DNA from: Variovorax sp. J22G73
Lineage (GTDB): Bacteria; Pseudomonadota; Gammaproteobacteria; Burkholderiales; Burkholderiaceae_C
Length of the DNA: 64,000 bases
Reading direction: 5' to 3'
Assembly (NCBI RefSeq): GCF_030317035.1
Contig: NZ_JASZYK010000012.1
Coordinates: 62,001-126,000, forward strand
The first letter of the stretch is position 1. Every line of letters begins with the position of its first letter. The translations under genes and the position numbers were made by a program. Below the pieces are notes generated by a model. It was not told where the DNA came from. It saw only the letters and a list, made by a program, of their open reading frames with translations, and ran no database searches. Of this stretch, positions 25,434 to 33,807 are shown in pieces.

Positions 25434-27214
25434 AGCAGCGCCGCCAGCTCCCGCGGCAGGCTCTCCAGCGCGTAGCCGCGCCCCGGCGCCACCGCCGCGA
25501 GCCGCAGCGCCGGCCCTTCCTCGGCCAGGTAGTCGTAGCCCATGGGCTGGAGGCGGCCCTCGGGGTCCAGCCGCCGGTACAGGTCGCGCCGCGCGACGCG
25601 GTCTTCGCGCCGGATCATCTTCAGGTGGTACAGCCGGTAGTAGCTGCGGTACATCACGCCGTGGCGCGCCACCGCGTCGGGGTACCACGGCCCATGCAGC
25701 GCGGGCGCGTTCGCGAAGCCAATTTCCTGCGGCAGCCGGAACAGGCAGGCGCGCGACTTGTGCTCCCACGGGCCGTCGACGCGGAAACGGTCGGGCGCGT
25801 CCCACAGCTCGCGCATCGCGAGCGACAGGCAAGACAGCTGCGCCTCGGACAGCGAATCGACGATGTGCTGCAGGTTGTGCAGAAAGAGCGTCTCGTAGCG
25901 CTCGTCCGCATCGCACGACAGCACCCAGCCGGCACCGTGCGCGCGGGCGCTTTCGAGCACGCGGCGGCGGTTCTCGCGCTCGTTCCATGCATGCGGCTGC
26001 ACCGGCGGGTTCGACAGCAGCTCCAGCAGCTTGGGCTCGCGCCGCGCGATCTGCGCGGTGTCGTCGCTCGAGCCGTCGTCGAGCAGCACGAAGCCGTCGA
26101 CGTAGGGGCGCAGGTGCGACAGGCAGCCCTCGAGCAACTGCGCCTCGTTGCGCAGCTGCATCACGCAGACGATGCGCGGCCGCGCGGTCAGGCGCTGCGG
26201 CGCGGGCTTGCTGCAGCGCGGGCAATGGAAATGCGGCACCGGCTCATGGTGGACCATGCGCGCGCAGATCTCGCACTGCAGGCGCGAGCCCATCGCGAAC
26301 ACAGTTGCGGGGCGCAGCCAGGGCGGTGCGGAACGAGATGCGCCGTGGGGTGCATCGTGAACCACCTCGTGGAATGTGGGCTGCGGCAACGCCGTGTCCT
26401 TGCGGGCGATGCGCGTGAAGTCGAAGCCCCACGCGCGGCCGGTCTGTCCAATTTTTTCACTGCCCGCTTCATTGGCCCGCGCGCTCGCCGGCGTGCAACG
26501 CGCCCAGTCGTTGTCCGGGTCGAACTGCTCGCTGCCGTCTCGCGCCTCGAAGGACAGGTGCAGCAGCTTCAGCTCGGCGCAGGCCTGCAGCTGCCAGCCG
26601 GCCATCTCCAGGCGCACGCGAAAGTTGTCGTCGTCCCCGCCCCACTGCGCCAGAGACTCGTCGTAGCCGCCGACCGCGTCGAAGGCTTCGCGCGCGCAGC
26701 ACAGGGAGCCGTAGAAGGTGCGCAGGTACAGGGCGTCGGGCACCGCTTGCGCGAACAGGGCGGCCAGCGCGGCGTCCGATGCGTGCTGCGGTGCCGCCTG
26801 CAGCGCATCGAACCGCGCGAAGCCGACGCGGCCGACCGCCACGCCGCGCTCGCCCTGCATGGCCGCATGCAGCGCGAGGGCCGGCGCGTCGTCCACATAG
26901 GCCGACTCGGGCGAGTGCACGAACACGAAGCGCCCCGCGCTGTGGCGAACGCCCGCGTTGATCGCGCAGCTCGGCGGGCGCCATGCGTGCGCGCGGTCGT
27001 TGACCAGCAGCGTCCAGCACACCGCGGGAAAGCGCGCGAGCAGGCGCTGCAGGTCGGGCTCGTCGGCCGCGTCGTCGAGCGCGATCACCACCTCGATGCC
27101 GGGGCGCGACCAGTACGGCGCGTTGAGCACCACGACGCGCTCGAACTCCGCGAGCTTGCGATAGAACGGCATCACGACGCTGAGCCACGGCCCCGCGGTG
27201 TCGTTCGCCGTCAT
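25322..27214 (-). CDS. Two-domain glycosyltransferase (GT2-type) with central Cys-rich linker
   Basis: Product of 630 residues. Residues about 10-250 form one GT2-like domain (LSVVMPFYRKLAEF, VVIALDDAADEPD, GGYDESLAQWGGDDDNFRVRLEMAG). Residues about 345-560 form a second (IVCVMQLRNEAQLLEGCL, DGFVLLDDGSSDDT, VLSCDADERYE). They are joined by a putative zinc-binding motif CEICARM...HFHCPRC near 315-335. The Cys knuckle between two transferase domains is unusual. The C-terminal 35 residues are Gly/Pro/Ala-rich and encoded antisense to the tail of the upstream-strand gene. Divergent from the GT25 gene across 98 bases. Confidence 0.75.
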   Translation of the reverse strand: MTANDTAGPWLSVVMPFYRKLAEFERVVVLNAPYWSRPGIEVVIALDDAADEPDLQRLLARFPAVCWTLLVNDRAHAWRPPSCAINAGVRHSAGRFVFVHSPESAYVDDAPALALHAAMQGERGVAVGRVGFARFDALQAAPQHASDAALAALFAQAVPDALYLRTFYGSLCCAREAFDAVGGYDESLAQWGGDDDNFRVRLEMAGWQLQACAELKLLHLSFEARDGSEQFDPDNDWARCTPASARANEAGSEKIGQTGRAWGFDFTRIARKDTALPQPTFHEVVHDAPHGASRSAPPWLRPATVFAMGSRLQCEICARMVHHEPVPHFHCPRCSKPAPQRLTARPRIVCVMQLRNEAQLLEGCLSHLRPYVDGFVLLDDGSSDDTAQIARREPKLLELLSNPPVQPHAWNERENRRRVLESARAHGAGWVLSCDADERYETLFLHNLQHIVDSLSEAQLSCLSLAMRELWDAPDRFRVDGPWEHKSRACLFRLPQEIGFANAPALHGPWYPDAVARHGVMYRSYYRLYHLKMIRREDRVARRDLYRRLDPEGRLQPMGYDYLAEEGPALRLAAVAPGRGYALESLPRELAALLQGDPVEGPATASVAEPVDGPTEGPADATSDRAKSPR

Positions 27215-27312
27215 GCGTCACCCCGCAGCGAGCAAACGGGGCCATCGGCGCGTGAGAATGCCTCGCTCACCTGTGTTCCCACCTGTGCTTCCACCTGAGT
27301 CATTCCGCCATC

Positions 27313-28215
27313 ATGAACGGTCGCTTCATCAACCTGCAAGCCAGCACCGAACGCCGCGAGGCCATGGAAGTGCAGCTGCGCGCGCTCGGCCTGCAACACA
27401 TTGGCCGCCTGGAGGCGACCGACACGCACAGCCTGCCCACCCACGCGGCCTCGCCCAACGCGCCGGTGAGCCCGCGCGAGCACGCCTGCTTCCTGTCGCA
27501 CGCGCGGGCCATCGACAGCGCGCCGCCCGGTGACTTTTTCCTGGTGCTGGAAGACGACGCGCTGCTGAGCCGCGCGCTGCCGCCGCTGCTGGGCCAGCCC
27601 GACGCGCTCGCGCAGCTCGAAGGCTTCGACCTGGTGTTCCTCGAATGCATGCCCAGCATCGCGGCACCCGGCCTGCTGGCGCTCTGGCAGGGGCTGCGCA
27701 AGCACCTGCCGCACGACGCGGGCGCGCCGCGCGATGCCATCGGCGGCATCGAAATTCTCGACGCGCGCGGCCTCTACAACTGGGGCGCGGTGGCCTACCT
27801 GGTCACGCCCCGGGGCCAGCGCACGCTGCCCCCGCTGCTGCGCGAGGCACTGGCCGAGGGCCCGGCGCTGGCCTTCGACATGACGCTCGGCGCGCTGCTG
27901 CACGGCGAGCGCATCCGCGCGGCGGTGCTTGCGCCCTTCCTGGCCACGCCCACGCTCCGCAGCCACGCGCAGAGCACCATCGACGACCGCCCCCGCGCGG
28001 CCGAGAACGACGCGCTGGCCGGCGCGCTGCGGCGGCTGTTCTTCGCCGGCCCGCTCGACGGGCCCGCGCATGACGAGCCCGGGCATGGCGAGCCCGGGGT
28101 TGACGCCCATCTGGGTGCCTACCGCCATGCACCGCTCACGCAAGACCCGCAACTGCAGCTGCTGGCCGACCTGATGGCGCAGCTGTTCGTCATCGCGGCG
28201 CGGCCGGCGCGCTGA
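27313..28215 (+). CDS. Glycosyltransferase family 25 (LPS-type) protein
   Basis: Product of 300 residues. The order FINLQASTERREAMEVQL, then SPREHACFLSHARAI, then FFLVLEDDALLS near residue 80 is the GT25 pattern, in which the ED-D motif binds the metal and nucleotide sugar. The mid-region NWGAVAYLVTPRGQ also fits. Members add galactose or similar sugars to lipooligosaccharide. It may modify cell-surface glycans, or a protein such as the adjacent large secreted TpsA; the second idea is speculation from adjacency. The stop codon lies inside a perfect palindrome shared with the convergent tpsA gene. Confidence 0.82.
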   Translation: MNGRFINLQASTERREAMEVQLRALGLQHIGRLEATDTHSLPTHAASPNAPVSPREHACFLSHARAIDSAPPGDFFLVLEDDALLSRALPPLLGQPDALAQLEGFDLVFLECMPSIAAPGLLALWQGLRKHLPHDAGAPRDAIGGIEILDARGLYNWGAVAYLVTPRGQRTLPPLLREALAEGPALAFDMTLGALLHGERIRAAVLAPFLATPTLRSHAQSTIDDRPRAAENDALAGALRRLFFAGPLDGPAHDEPGHGEPGVDAHLGAYRHAPLTQDPQLQLLADLMAQLFVIAARPAR

Positions 28216-28229
28216 GCCCGCGGGCTCAG
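28212..28229. terminator. Perfect 18-bp palindrome holding the stop codons of both convergent genes
   Basis: CTGAGCCCGCGGGCTCAG is its own reverse complement. The TGA at 28213-28215 ends the glycosyltransferase on the plus strand and the TCA at 28226-28228 ends tpsA on the minus strand. It can fold in RNA from either strand and may act as a bidirectional 3' end. No U tract follows on either side, so intrinsic termination is not certain. Confidence 0.45.
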
Positions 28230-31200
28230 AAGTCCGCGCAGCCGTTGCGCCGCTCGGTGTTCACGCAGCTCAGCAGGTTGGGCCGCGAACGCACGCGCGA
28301 CCATTCGCGCGCCAGCACGTCGCCGGCCTGCGAAGCGCGGTCGCCGTCCAGCGGACCGGTCGCCAGGCAGATCGGTGCCTGGCCGATGTTGCGGTCGTAG
28401 AGGTACGTCGAAGGCAGCTCGCGCACCACGTCCACCGAAGGCAGGTCCGACGGCCGGAACAGCGGCACGGCCGGGCCCGGGTCCACCCGCAGCACGCCCG
28501 GCACCACCTTCACCGCGTAGCCCGCGGCCGAGGCGAAGGCGCCGTCGATGGGGTAGCTGCCCGGCGGGCTGCCGAAGTTGGCGGTGGTGCCCGGCGCGCC
28601 GCTGAAGCTGGCGGCGTTGTCGCCCAATATCAGCCCGCTCACGCTGTACGTGAAGAACGGGTTCGGCGCGCCCTGGGGCCGCGCGGCGTTGTCGATGGTC
28701 ACGGTGGCGGTCGGCTGCTGCGCGTAGATGAAGTGGTTGCCGCCCGCGGGCACCGTCACCGTGCACAGGCCCAGGTAGGCGCAGTGGTACAGGTTGGGCA
28801 GCGTGCCGGTGCCGGCAAGGCCGCCGCGCGTCTCGCCCACCCAGGTGTCGGCCCAGATGCGCCACGCGCCGCCGTTGATGGCGAAGCTGCCCGGGTTCTG
28901 GAAGCGCGCCGCAGCCACCAGGTCGGTGCCCGTGCCGCCAGCCACCGTCGTGCCCAGCGTGAGGTCGTCGGCCAGCGTGCGCACGAACACCGTGTTGGCC
29001 GCCATCGACCCCACGCCGGTGGGTGCCGCCTGGTTGGTGGCGGCGTCGAAGCCGTTGACGCTCAGCGCGCCGATGGTCACCGCGTTGGCGTCCACATAGC
29101 CGAAGCCGCCCGCGGCGCCACCGCCCACGGTGGCCACGTTGTTCGCCGGGTTGCGCAGGTCGACGTCGCCCTTCAGCGAGCGCGCCAGCAGGCTGCCGGC
29201 GGTGATGGCGCCCGCCGTCGATTGCGCGATATTGCCGGCCGACAGCAGCCCCACCTGCGACGCGTTGATGGCGCCGTTGACCGCGATGTTGCCGCCCGCG
29301 TCGTTCTGCAGCGTCAGCGCGCCGGGCGTGGCCAGCGCGCCGGCCACGGTGATGTCCGCCGCATGCGTGCTGCTGCCCGCCACGATGGTGGGCGCGCTGA
29401 GCCGCGCGAACTCGGCACCCGACACCGAGAACCCGCCCGTGCCCGCGCCGCCGAGCACCACGGGCGTGGTGGTCGCGTCGGAGGCCGCGAAGCTGGCGTC
29501 CATGCCGCCCGGGCGCAGGTCGATCACGCCCGCCGCGCTCACCGGCGCGCCGATGACGATGGCGTCGGTGCTGCCGTCGTTCACCGCGCGCAGCACGACG
29601 TTGCCGCTGCCCTGCACCACCGGCAGCGCGCCCGGCGCGGTCGGCGAGCCGCCGGCCTCGATGGCCACGCCCGCGCCGCTGTTGGCCGAGCGGCCCGTGA
29701 TCTCGATGCCGCCGCCGCCCGTGGTGACGATGCGCGCGCCGTTCTCCAGCCGCACGCCGCTGTCGCCGCCTGTTCCCGGTGCGGTGGGCGCCGTGGCGTC
29801 GTTGTTGAAGTTGTAGCCGCGCAGCGCGATGGTGCCGCTGCCGCTGGTGATGCTGCTGCCGCCGTTCACCAGCACGCCGTGCGAGCCGGCGAAGGTCGAC
29901 GAGGCCTGGCGCCGCGCCACGCCCTGCACCGTCACGTTGCCGCTGGTGGTCGACAGCGCCGAGGCCGCGCGGCCGTCGGTGATGACCACGCCGCTGTTCC
30001 AGTCCGCCGAGCTGCCGCGGATGTCGATGGCGCCGCTCGAGCTTGCAATCTGCACGCCCGCCAGCCGGACGTTGCCGCCCGCGATCTGCACCGCGCCGCC
30101 CGCGCCGGCGTCGCTCTGGCCCGTGCGCGTGTCGATCTGCGAATCGACCAGCGTGACATAGCCCGTGGGCGCGCCCGCCTGGCCGCTGTAGAGCGTGACG
30201 GCGCCGCCGCCGGTCTGCACGCGCGCGCCGTTCATGTTGATCAGGCCGCTGGTGGGCGTGCCGTTGCCGCGCGCGGTCATGGCGACGCTGCCGCCGCGCG
30301 TGTCGATGCTGCCGTTGTAGGTGATGTTGCCGGTCGACGCCGAGGGCGTGCCGTCGGGGTTGAAGCCCGCGTTGAACACCACGCTGAGCGGCCCGCCCGC
30401 GCCCGAGGAACGGATGGTGGTGCCCACGCCGTTGGCCTGGATGCTGTTGCCCGAGACCAGCTCGAATCTCAGCGGGCCGGCGGCCGCGGTGTAGTCGATG
30501 AGCACGTCGTTGGCCAGCGTGATGCTGCCCGAGCCCACGCCGCCCGTGCCGGTGGTGATCTTCACGCTGGAGCCGCCGTTGAGCGCGGCGTTGATGTCAC
30601 CGTCCTGGATGGTCGAGTTCGCCAGCGCGTCGAAGGGGTTGGTCGGCAGCGTGCCGCCGCCGGTGCCGTTCACGATGGCCACCGAGAAGGGATCGACCAG
30701 CCAGCTTCCGGCAGTGCCCGCCGGCGCGCCCGCGTTCACGCGGATGCCGGTCAGGTCCACGTTGGCGCCCGAGGTCTCGATGAAGCCGCCGTTGCCGCCC
30801 GCCGTGCCGCCGCGCGCCGACAGCGTGCCGTGCGCGCGCAGGCTGTTGTCCGCCAGCAGGCGGATGTTGCCGCCGTTGCCGGTGGCACCGGCGCTGTCCG
30901 CCAGCACCGACAGCCCCGTTCCCACCGCCAGCATGCCGCCGGTGTTGTCGCTGGTGCGCGTGGAGGCCTGCAGGCGCACGTCGCCGGCCGTGCCCACGCC
31001 GCTCGCGTCGGCCAGCGTGCCGGTCGCGCCGGCCAGCCCGCCGGCGTAGATGTTGCGCCCGGTGACCGTGATGGCGCCGCCGGCGCCGCTGTCGCTCGCG
31101 GTGCTCAGCAAGGCATCGTCCTGCGCGCCGCGCTGCAGCAGCACGTCGCCGGTGCCGCCGGTCACCGCGATCTGCCCGCCCTCGGCCCGCAGGCCCTGGT

Positions 31201-33805
31201 CGGCGCCGCTCGCGCGGATCCACACCGCCGCGGGCGTGAGACCTTCGTCGATGGTGCCCGACGGCGGCAGCGGATCGCCGTTGAAGTCGTACACCACGCC
31301 GGCGCTGCCGGTGGTGCCCACGATGTCGATGCGGCGGCCCTGCCCCGCCACGACGCTCGAATCGCCCACGATCACGCCCCGCGAGGCCACGATGCTGGAC
31401 GACGCCGAGAGCTTGCGGAACGCGTCGTTGGCCAGCAGCGCGCCCAGGTCGGCGCCCTTGCCTTCGATGCGCACGTTGCCGCCGGTAGTGATGTCGGTGC
31501 CGTTCACCGCCACGCCGACCGGTGCCGCCCGCGACGACCAGTCGGCGACCGGGTCGGCGTCGGTCCATCCGCGGGTGGCGCCGCGCACGGTGATGTCGCC
31601 GCTGGCCGATGCGATGCGGCTGCGCGCGCCCGGACCGCCTTCGTCCGACGTCTGCCCCGTCGCCACGCCCGTGCCGCCCAGGCCGCCGACGCCGTCGAGG
31701 GTGATGCCGCCGCTGCCGCTCAGGATTTCCGCGCTCGAGATCAGCACGCCGGTGCTGCCCGAAAAGGTCGAGCTCGACACCACGGTGCCGCCCTGCCCGC
31801 GCAGGCTGATGGTGCCGCCCAGCGCGCAGCTGGCCGCGCCCGGCGCGCAGGTCGAGATGCGCCCGCCCGTCACCTGCACGCCAGCGCTTTCGTACGGCAC
31901 GTTGAAGTAGGTGTCGTCGGTGTAGCCGATGGCGCGGCCGTTCTGCGCGTCGCCCTGGCCGTAGAAACGCACGTTGCCACCGTTGGTGTCGATGGTTGCG
32001 TCGGTCATCACGATGGGGGCGGTGCGCAGGCCGGACGTGTTGGCGATCGGCATGTCGCCGGCCGGCAGCGGCGCACCGAAGGCGTCGGCGTTGAAGTCGA
32101 CGTTCAACGCGCCCGTCTTCGACTGGATGGCCGAGCGCTCGGACATGCCGATGCCGGTGGCCGAGTCGACGCGCAGCGACGCGCTGCCGCCCGCGTTCTT
32201 CACCACCTGGGCCGACGTGTCGAACACCACGCCCAGCGCCTCCTGCCCGCCTTCGGCGTTGCGCGCGTTGCTGCTGAGCACCACGTCGGTCGAACGGCCG
32301 AGCGCGCCGCCGAGGGCCGTGTCGCTCACCTGGCTGGTGGCCGCGCCGCCTGCGCTCGGGTAGGCGCCGGCGTCGTATGTCGGCGCTGCGGGTGTGACGA
32401 GAATCTGCTTTTCGGACTGCAAGGTCCACTGCCCGTTGGCACCACCATTCGCGCCGCCTGCCGCGGAGACGGAAAGGTCGCTGCCGACCTCGACCGCGTT
32501 CGCGCTGGTGACGATGGTCCCGCCCTTGCCGCTGCCCGAGCCCTGGGCCGACAACGCGCCCGACAGGTGCAGGCCCAGCACGGTGGCCGGGGGCGCTTCG
32601 TTGCCCACGCCGGGCAGCGCCGCGTAGCTGGCCGCTTCGATGCGGATCTCGCCGCCAGCGGCATTGCCGGCGCTGCCGTTCGCGCGCAGCGTGGCGCTGG
32701 GCGCCACCGACAGGCCGTTCAGCGCCGCCAGCTGCACCGTGCCGCCGCCGGCCTCGCCGCTGGCGTCGAGCGTGGCGTTTTCCACGCGCACGTTGCCCGC
32801 GCTCACCGCGATGCGGCCGCCGGCCACGGTGCCGGTCGACGTGGCCTGCAGCGTGCCGCCGACGCGCACTTCATTGACGCTGCCCGCGCTGAGCACGATT
32901 TCGCCGTTCTTCATGCCCAGCGAATTGGCGCGCACGGTGCCGCTCTGGTTCACCACCAGGTCGCCGGCCGTGGTCGACTGGCCCACCAGCACCACGCGCC
33001 CGCCGTTGGCCTGCAGCGTGCCGCTGTTGGCGACCGCGGCCTTGGTGGCCATGGAGTCCGGCAGGATGTTCAGGCTGGTGAGGCCGTCGCCCCCGATGTC
33101 CAGCGTGATCTTTCGCCCCGAGGCCAGCGCCACGGCCTGGCCGTCGGCGGTGATGGTGCCGGTGGCTTCGTTGCTCACGCCGGCGCCCATCAGCACCACC
33201 GGCCCGCCGGTGGCGGTGATGTCGCCCAGGTTGCGCACGGTGGTGGTGTCGGTGTTGACGCGCTCGAAGGTGAGGCTGGTCCTGCCGTCGAGAAAGTTCG
33301 CGTCGCTGGTGGTCATGCCCAGCGTGGAGGCCAGCAGGCCGCCCACGTTCACGCTCGCGCCCTGGCTGAACAGCACGCCGTTCGGGTTGATGAGGAACAC
33401 GCGGCCGTTGGCGGTGAGCTGGCCGGCGATGGTCGAGAGCTCGTTGCCGGTCACGCGGTTCAGCAGGATGCTGGAGGCGCCCAGGCTCTGCTGGATGTTC
33501 ACCGCGTCCTTGGCGCCGATGGAGAAGCTGTTCCAGTCGATGATCGCGCGCAGCGAGCCTTGCGTGATGCCCAGCGCCTGGCCGCCGCGCGGCGCGAGCG
33601 TGGTCATGGGGTTGACCGTGACCATGCCCTGCGTGGCGAACATGCCCGGCTGGAAGCTCGGCAGGATGACCTGCGCCAGCGCGGGCGCCATGCCCATGCA
33701 CGCGAGCGAGAGGGCCAGCGGCCGCAGCGGAAGCTGCAGCGGGTGGCGCAGCTGAGTGCGCAGCGGGTGGCGCAACGATGGGGTTTGGAGTTTGCGTGGC
33801 TTCAT
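28226..33805 (-). CDS. TpsA: large filamentous-haemagglutinin-type secreted protein
   Basis: Product of 1859 residues from ATG 33805 (MKPRKLQTP). A long positively charged signal sequence ends near ...MGMAPALAQ. The TPS secretion domain follows: QGMVTVNP, IIDWNSFSIG, FLINPNGVLFSQGASVNVGGLLAST with the key NPNG motif at residues 140-143. From about residue 300 to 1650 it is Gly/Ser/Thr/Asn-rich with repeated short strands, as expected of a beta-helix. Near the C-terminus an MBG-like stretch (ATVTIDNAARPQGAPNPFFTYSVSG) is followed by a tail with several cysteines. The start lies two bases after the tpsB stop. Longer upstream frames are shadows of tpsB. No CdiA-type toxin domain (VENN) was seen, so an adhesin or matrix role is likelier than contact-dependent inhibition. 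Confidence 0.9.
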   Translation of the reverse strand: MKPRKLQTPSLRHPLRTQLRHPLQLPLRPLALSLACMGMAPALAQVILPSFQPGMFATQGMVTVNPMTTLAPRGGQALGITQGSLRAIIDWNSFSIGAKDAVNIQQSLGASSILLNRVTGNELSTIAGQLTANGRVFLINPNGVLFSQGASVNVGGLLASTLGMTTSDANFLDGRTSLTFERVNTDTTTVRNLGDITATGGPVVLMGAGVSNEATGTITADGQAVALASGRKITLDIGGDGLTSLNILPDSMATKAAVANSGTLQANGGRVVLVGQSTTAGDLVVNQSGTVRANSLGMKNGEIVLSAGSVNEVRVGGTLQATSTGTVAGGRIAVSAGNVRVENATLDASGEAGGGTVQLAALNGLSVAPSATLRANGSAGNAAGGEIRIEAASYAALPGVGNEAPPATVLGLHLSGALSAQGSGSGKGGTIVTSANAVEVGSDLSVSAAGGANGGANGQWTLQSEKQILVTPAAPTYDAGAYPSAGGAATSQVSDTALGGALGRSTDVVLSSNARNAEGGQEALGVVFDTSAQVVKNAGGSASLRVDSATGIGMSERSAIQSKTGALNVDFNADAFGAPLPAGDMPIANTSGLRTAPIVMTDATIDTNGGNVRFYGQGDAQNGRAIGYTDDTYFNVPYESAGVQVTGGRISTCAPGAASCALGGTISLRGQGGTVVSSSTFSGSTGVLISSAEILSGSGGITLDGVGGLGGTGVATGQTSDEGGPGARSRIASASGDITVRGATRGWTDADPVADWSSRAAPVGVAVNGTDITTGGNVRIEGKGADLGALLANDAFRKLSASSSIVASRGVIVGDSSVVAGQGRRIDIVGTTGSAGVVYDFNGDPLPPSGTIDEGLTPAAVWIRASGADQGLRAEGGQIAVTGGTGDVLLQRGAQDDALLSTASDSGAGGAITVTGRNIYAGGLAGATGTLADASGVGTAGDVRLQASTRTSDNTGGMLAVGTGLSVLADSAGATGNGGNIRLLADNSLRAHGTLSARGGTAGGNGGFIETSGANVDLTGIRVNAGAPAGTAGSWLVDPFSVAIVNGTGGGTLPTNPFDALANSTIQDGDINAALNGGSSVKITTGTGGVGSGSITLANDVLIDYTAAAGPLRFELVSGNSIQANGVGTTIRSSGAGGPLSVVFNAGFNPDGTPSASTGNITYNGSIDTRGGSVAMTARGNGTPTSGLINMNGARVQTGGGAVTLYSGQAGAPTGYVTLVDSQIDTRTGQSDAGAGGAVQIAGGNVRLAGVQIASSSGAIDIRGSSADWNSGVVITDGRAASALSTTSGNVTVQGVARRQASSTFAGSHGVLVNGGSSITSGSGTIALRGYNFNNDATAPTAPGTGGDSGVRLENGARIVTTGGGGIEITGRSANSGAGVAIEAGGSPTAPGALPVVQGSGNVVLRAVNDGSTDAIVIGAPVSAAGVIDLRPGGMDASFAASDATTTPVVLGGAGTGGFSVSGAEFARLSAPTIVAGSSTHAADITVAGALATPGALTLQNDAGGNIAVNGAINASQVGLLSAGNIAQSTAGAITAGSLLARSLKGDVDLRNPANNVATVGGGAAGGFGYVDANAVTIGALSVNGFDAATNQAAPTGVGSMAANTVFVRTLADDLTLGTTVAGGTGTDLVAAARFQNPGSFAINGGAWRIWADTWVGETRGGLAGTGTLPNLYHCAYLGLCTVTVPAGGNHFIYAQQPTATVTIDNAARPQGAPNPFFTYSVSGLILGDNAASFSGAPGTTANFGSPPGSYPIDGAFASAAGYAVKVVPGVLRVDPGPAVPLFRPSDLPSVDVVRELPSTYLYDRNIGQAPICLATGPLDGDRASQAGDVLAREWSRVRSRPNLLSCVNTERRNGCADF

Positions 33806-33807
33806 GG

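Noticed and set aside
28226..33805. Contact-dependent inhibition system (CdiA/CdiB)
   Set aside because: No VENN-type pretoxin motif, no C-terminal toxin domain and no small immunity gene after tpsA; the next gene is a convergent glycosyltransferase.
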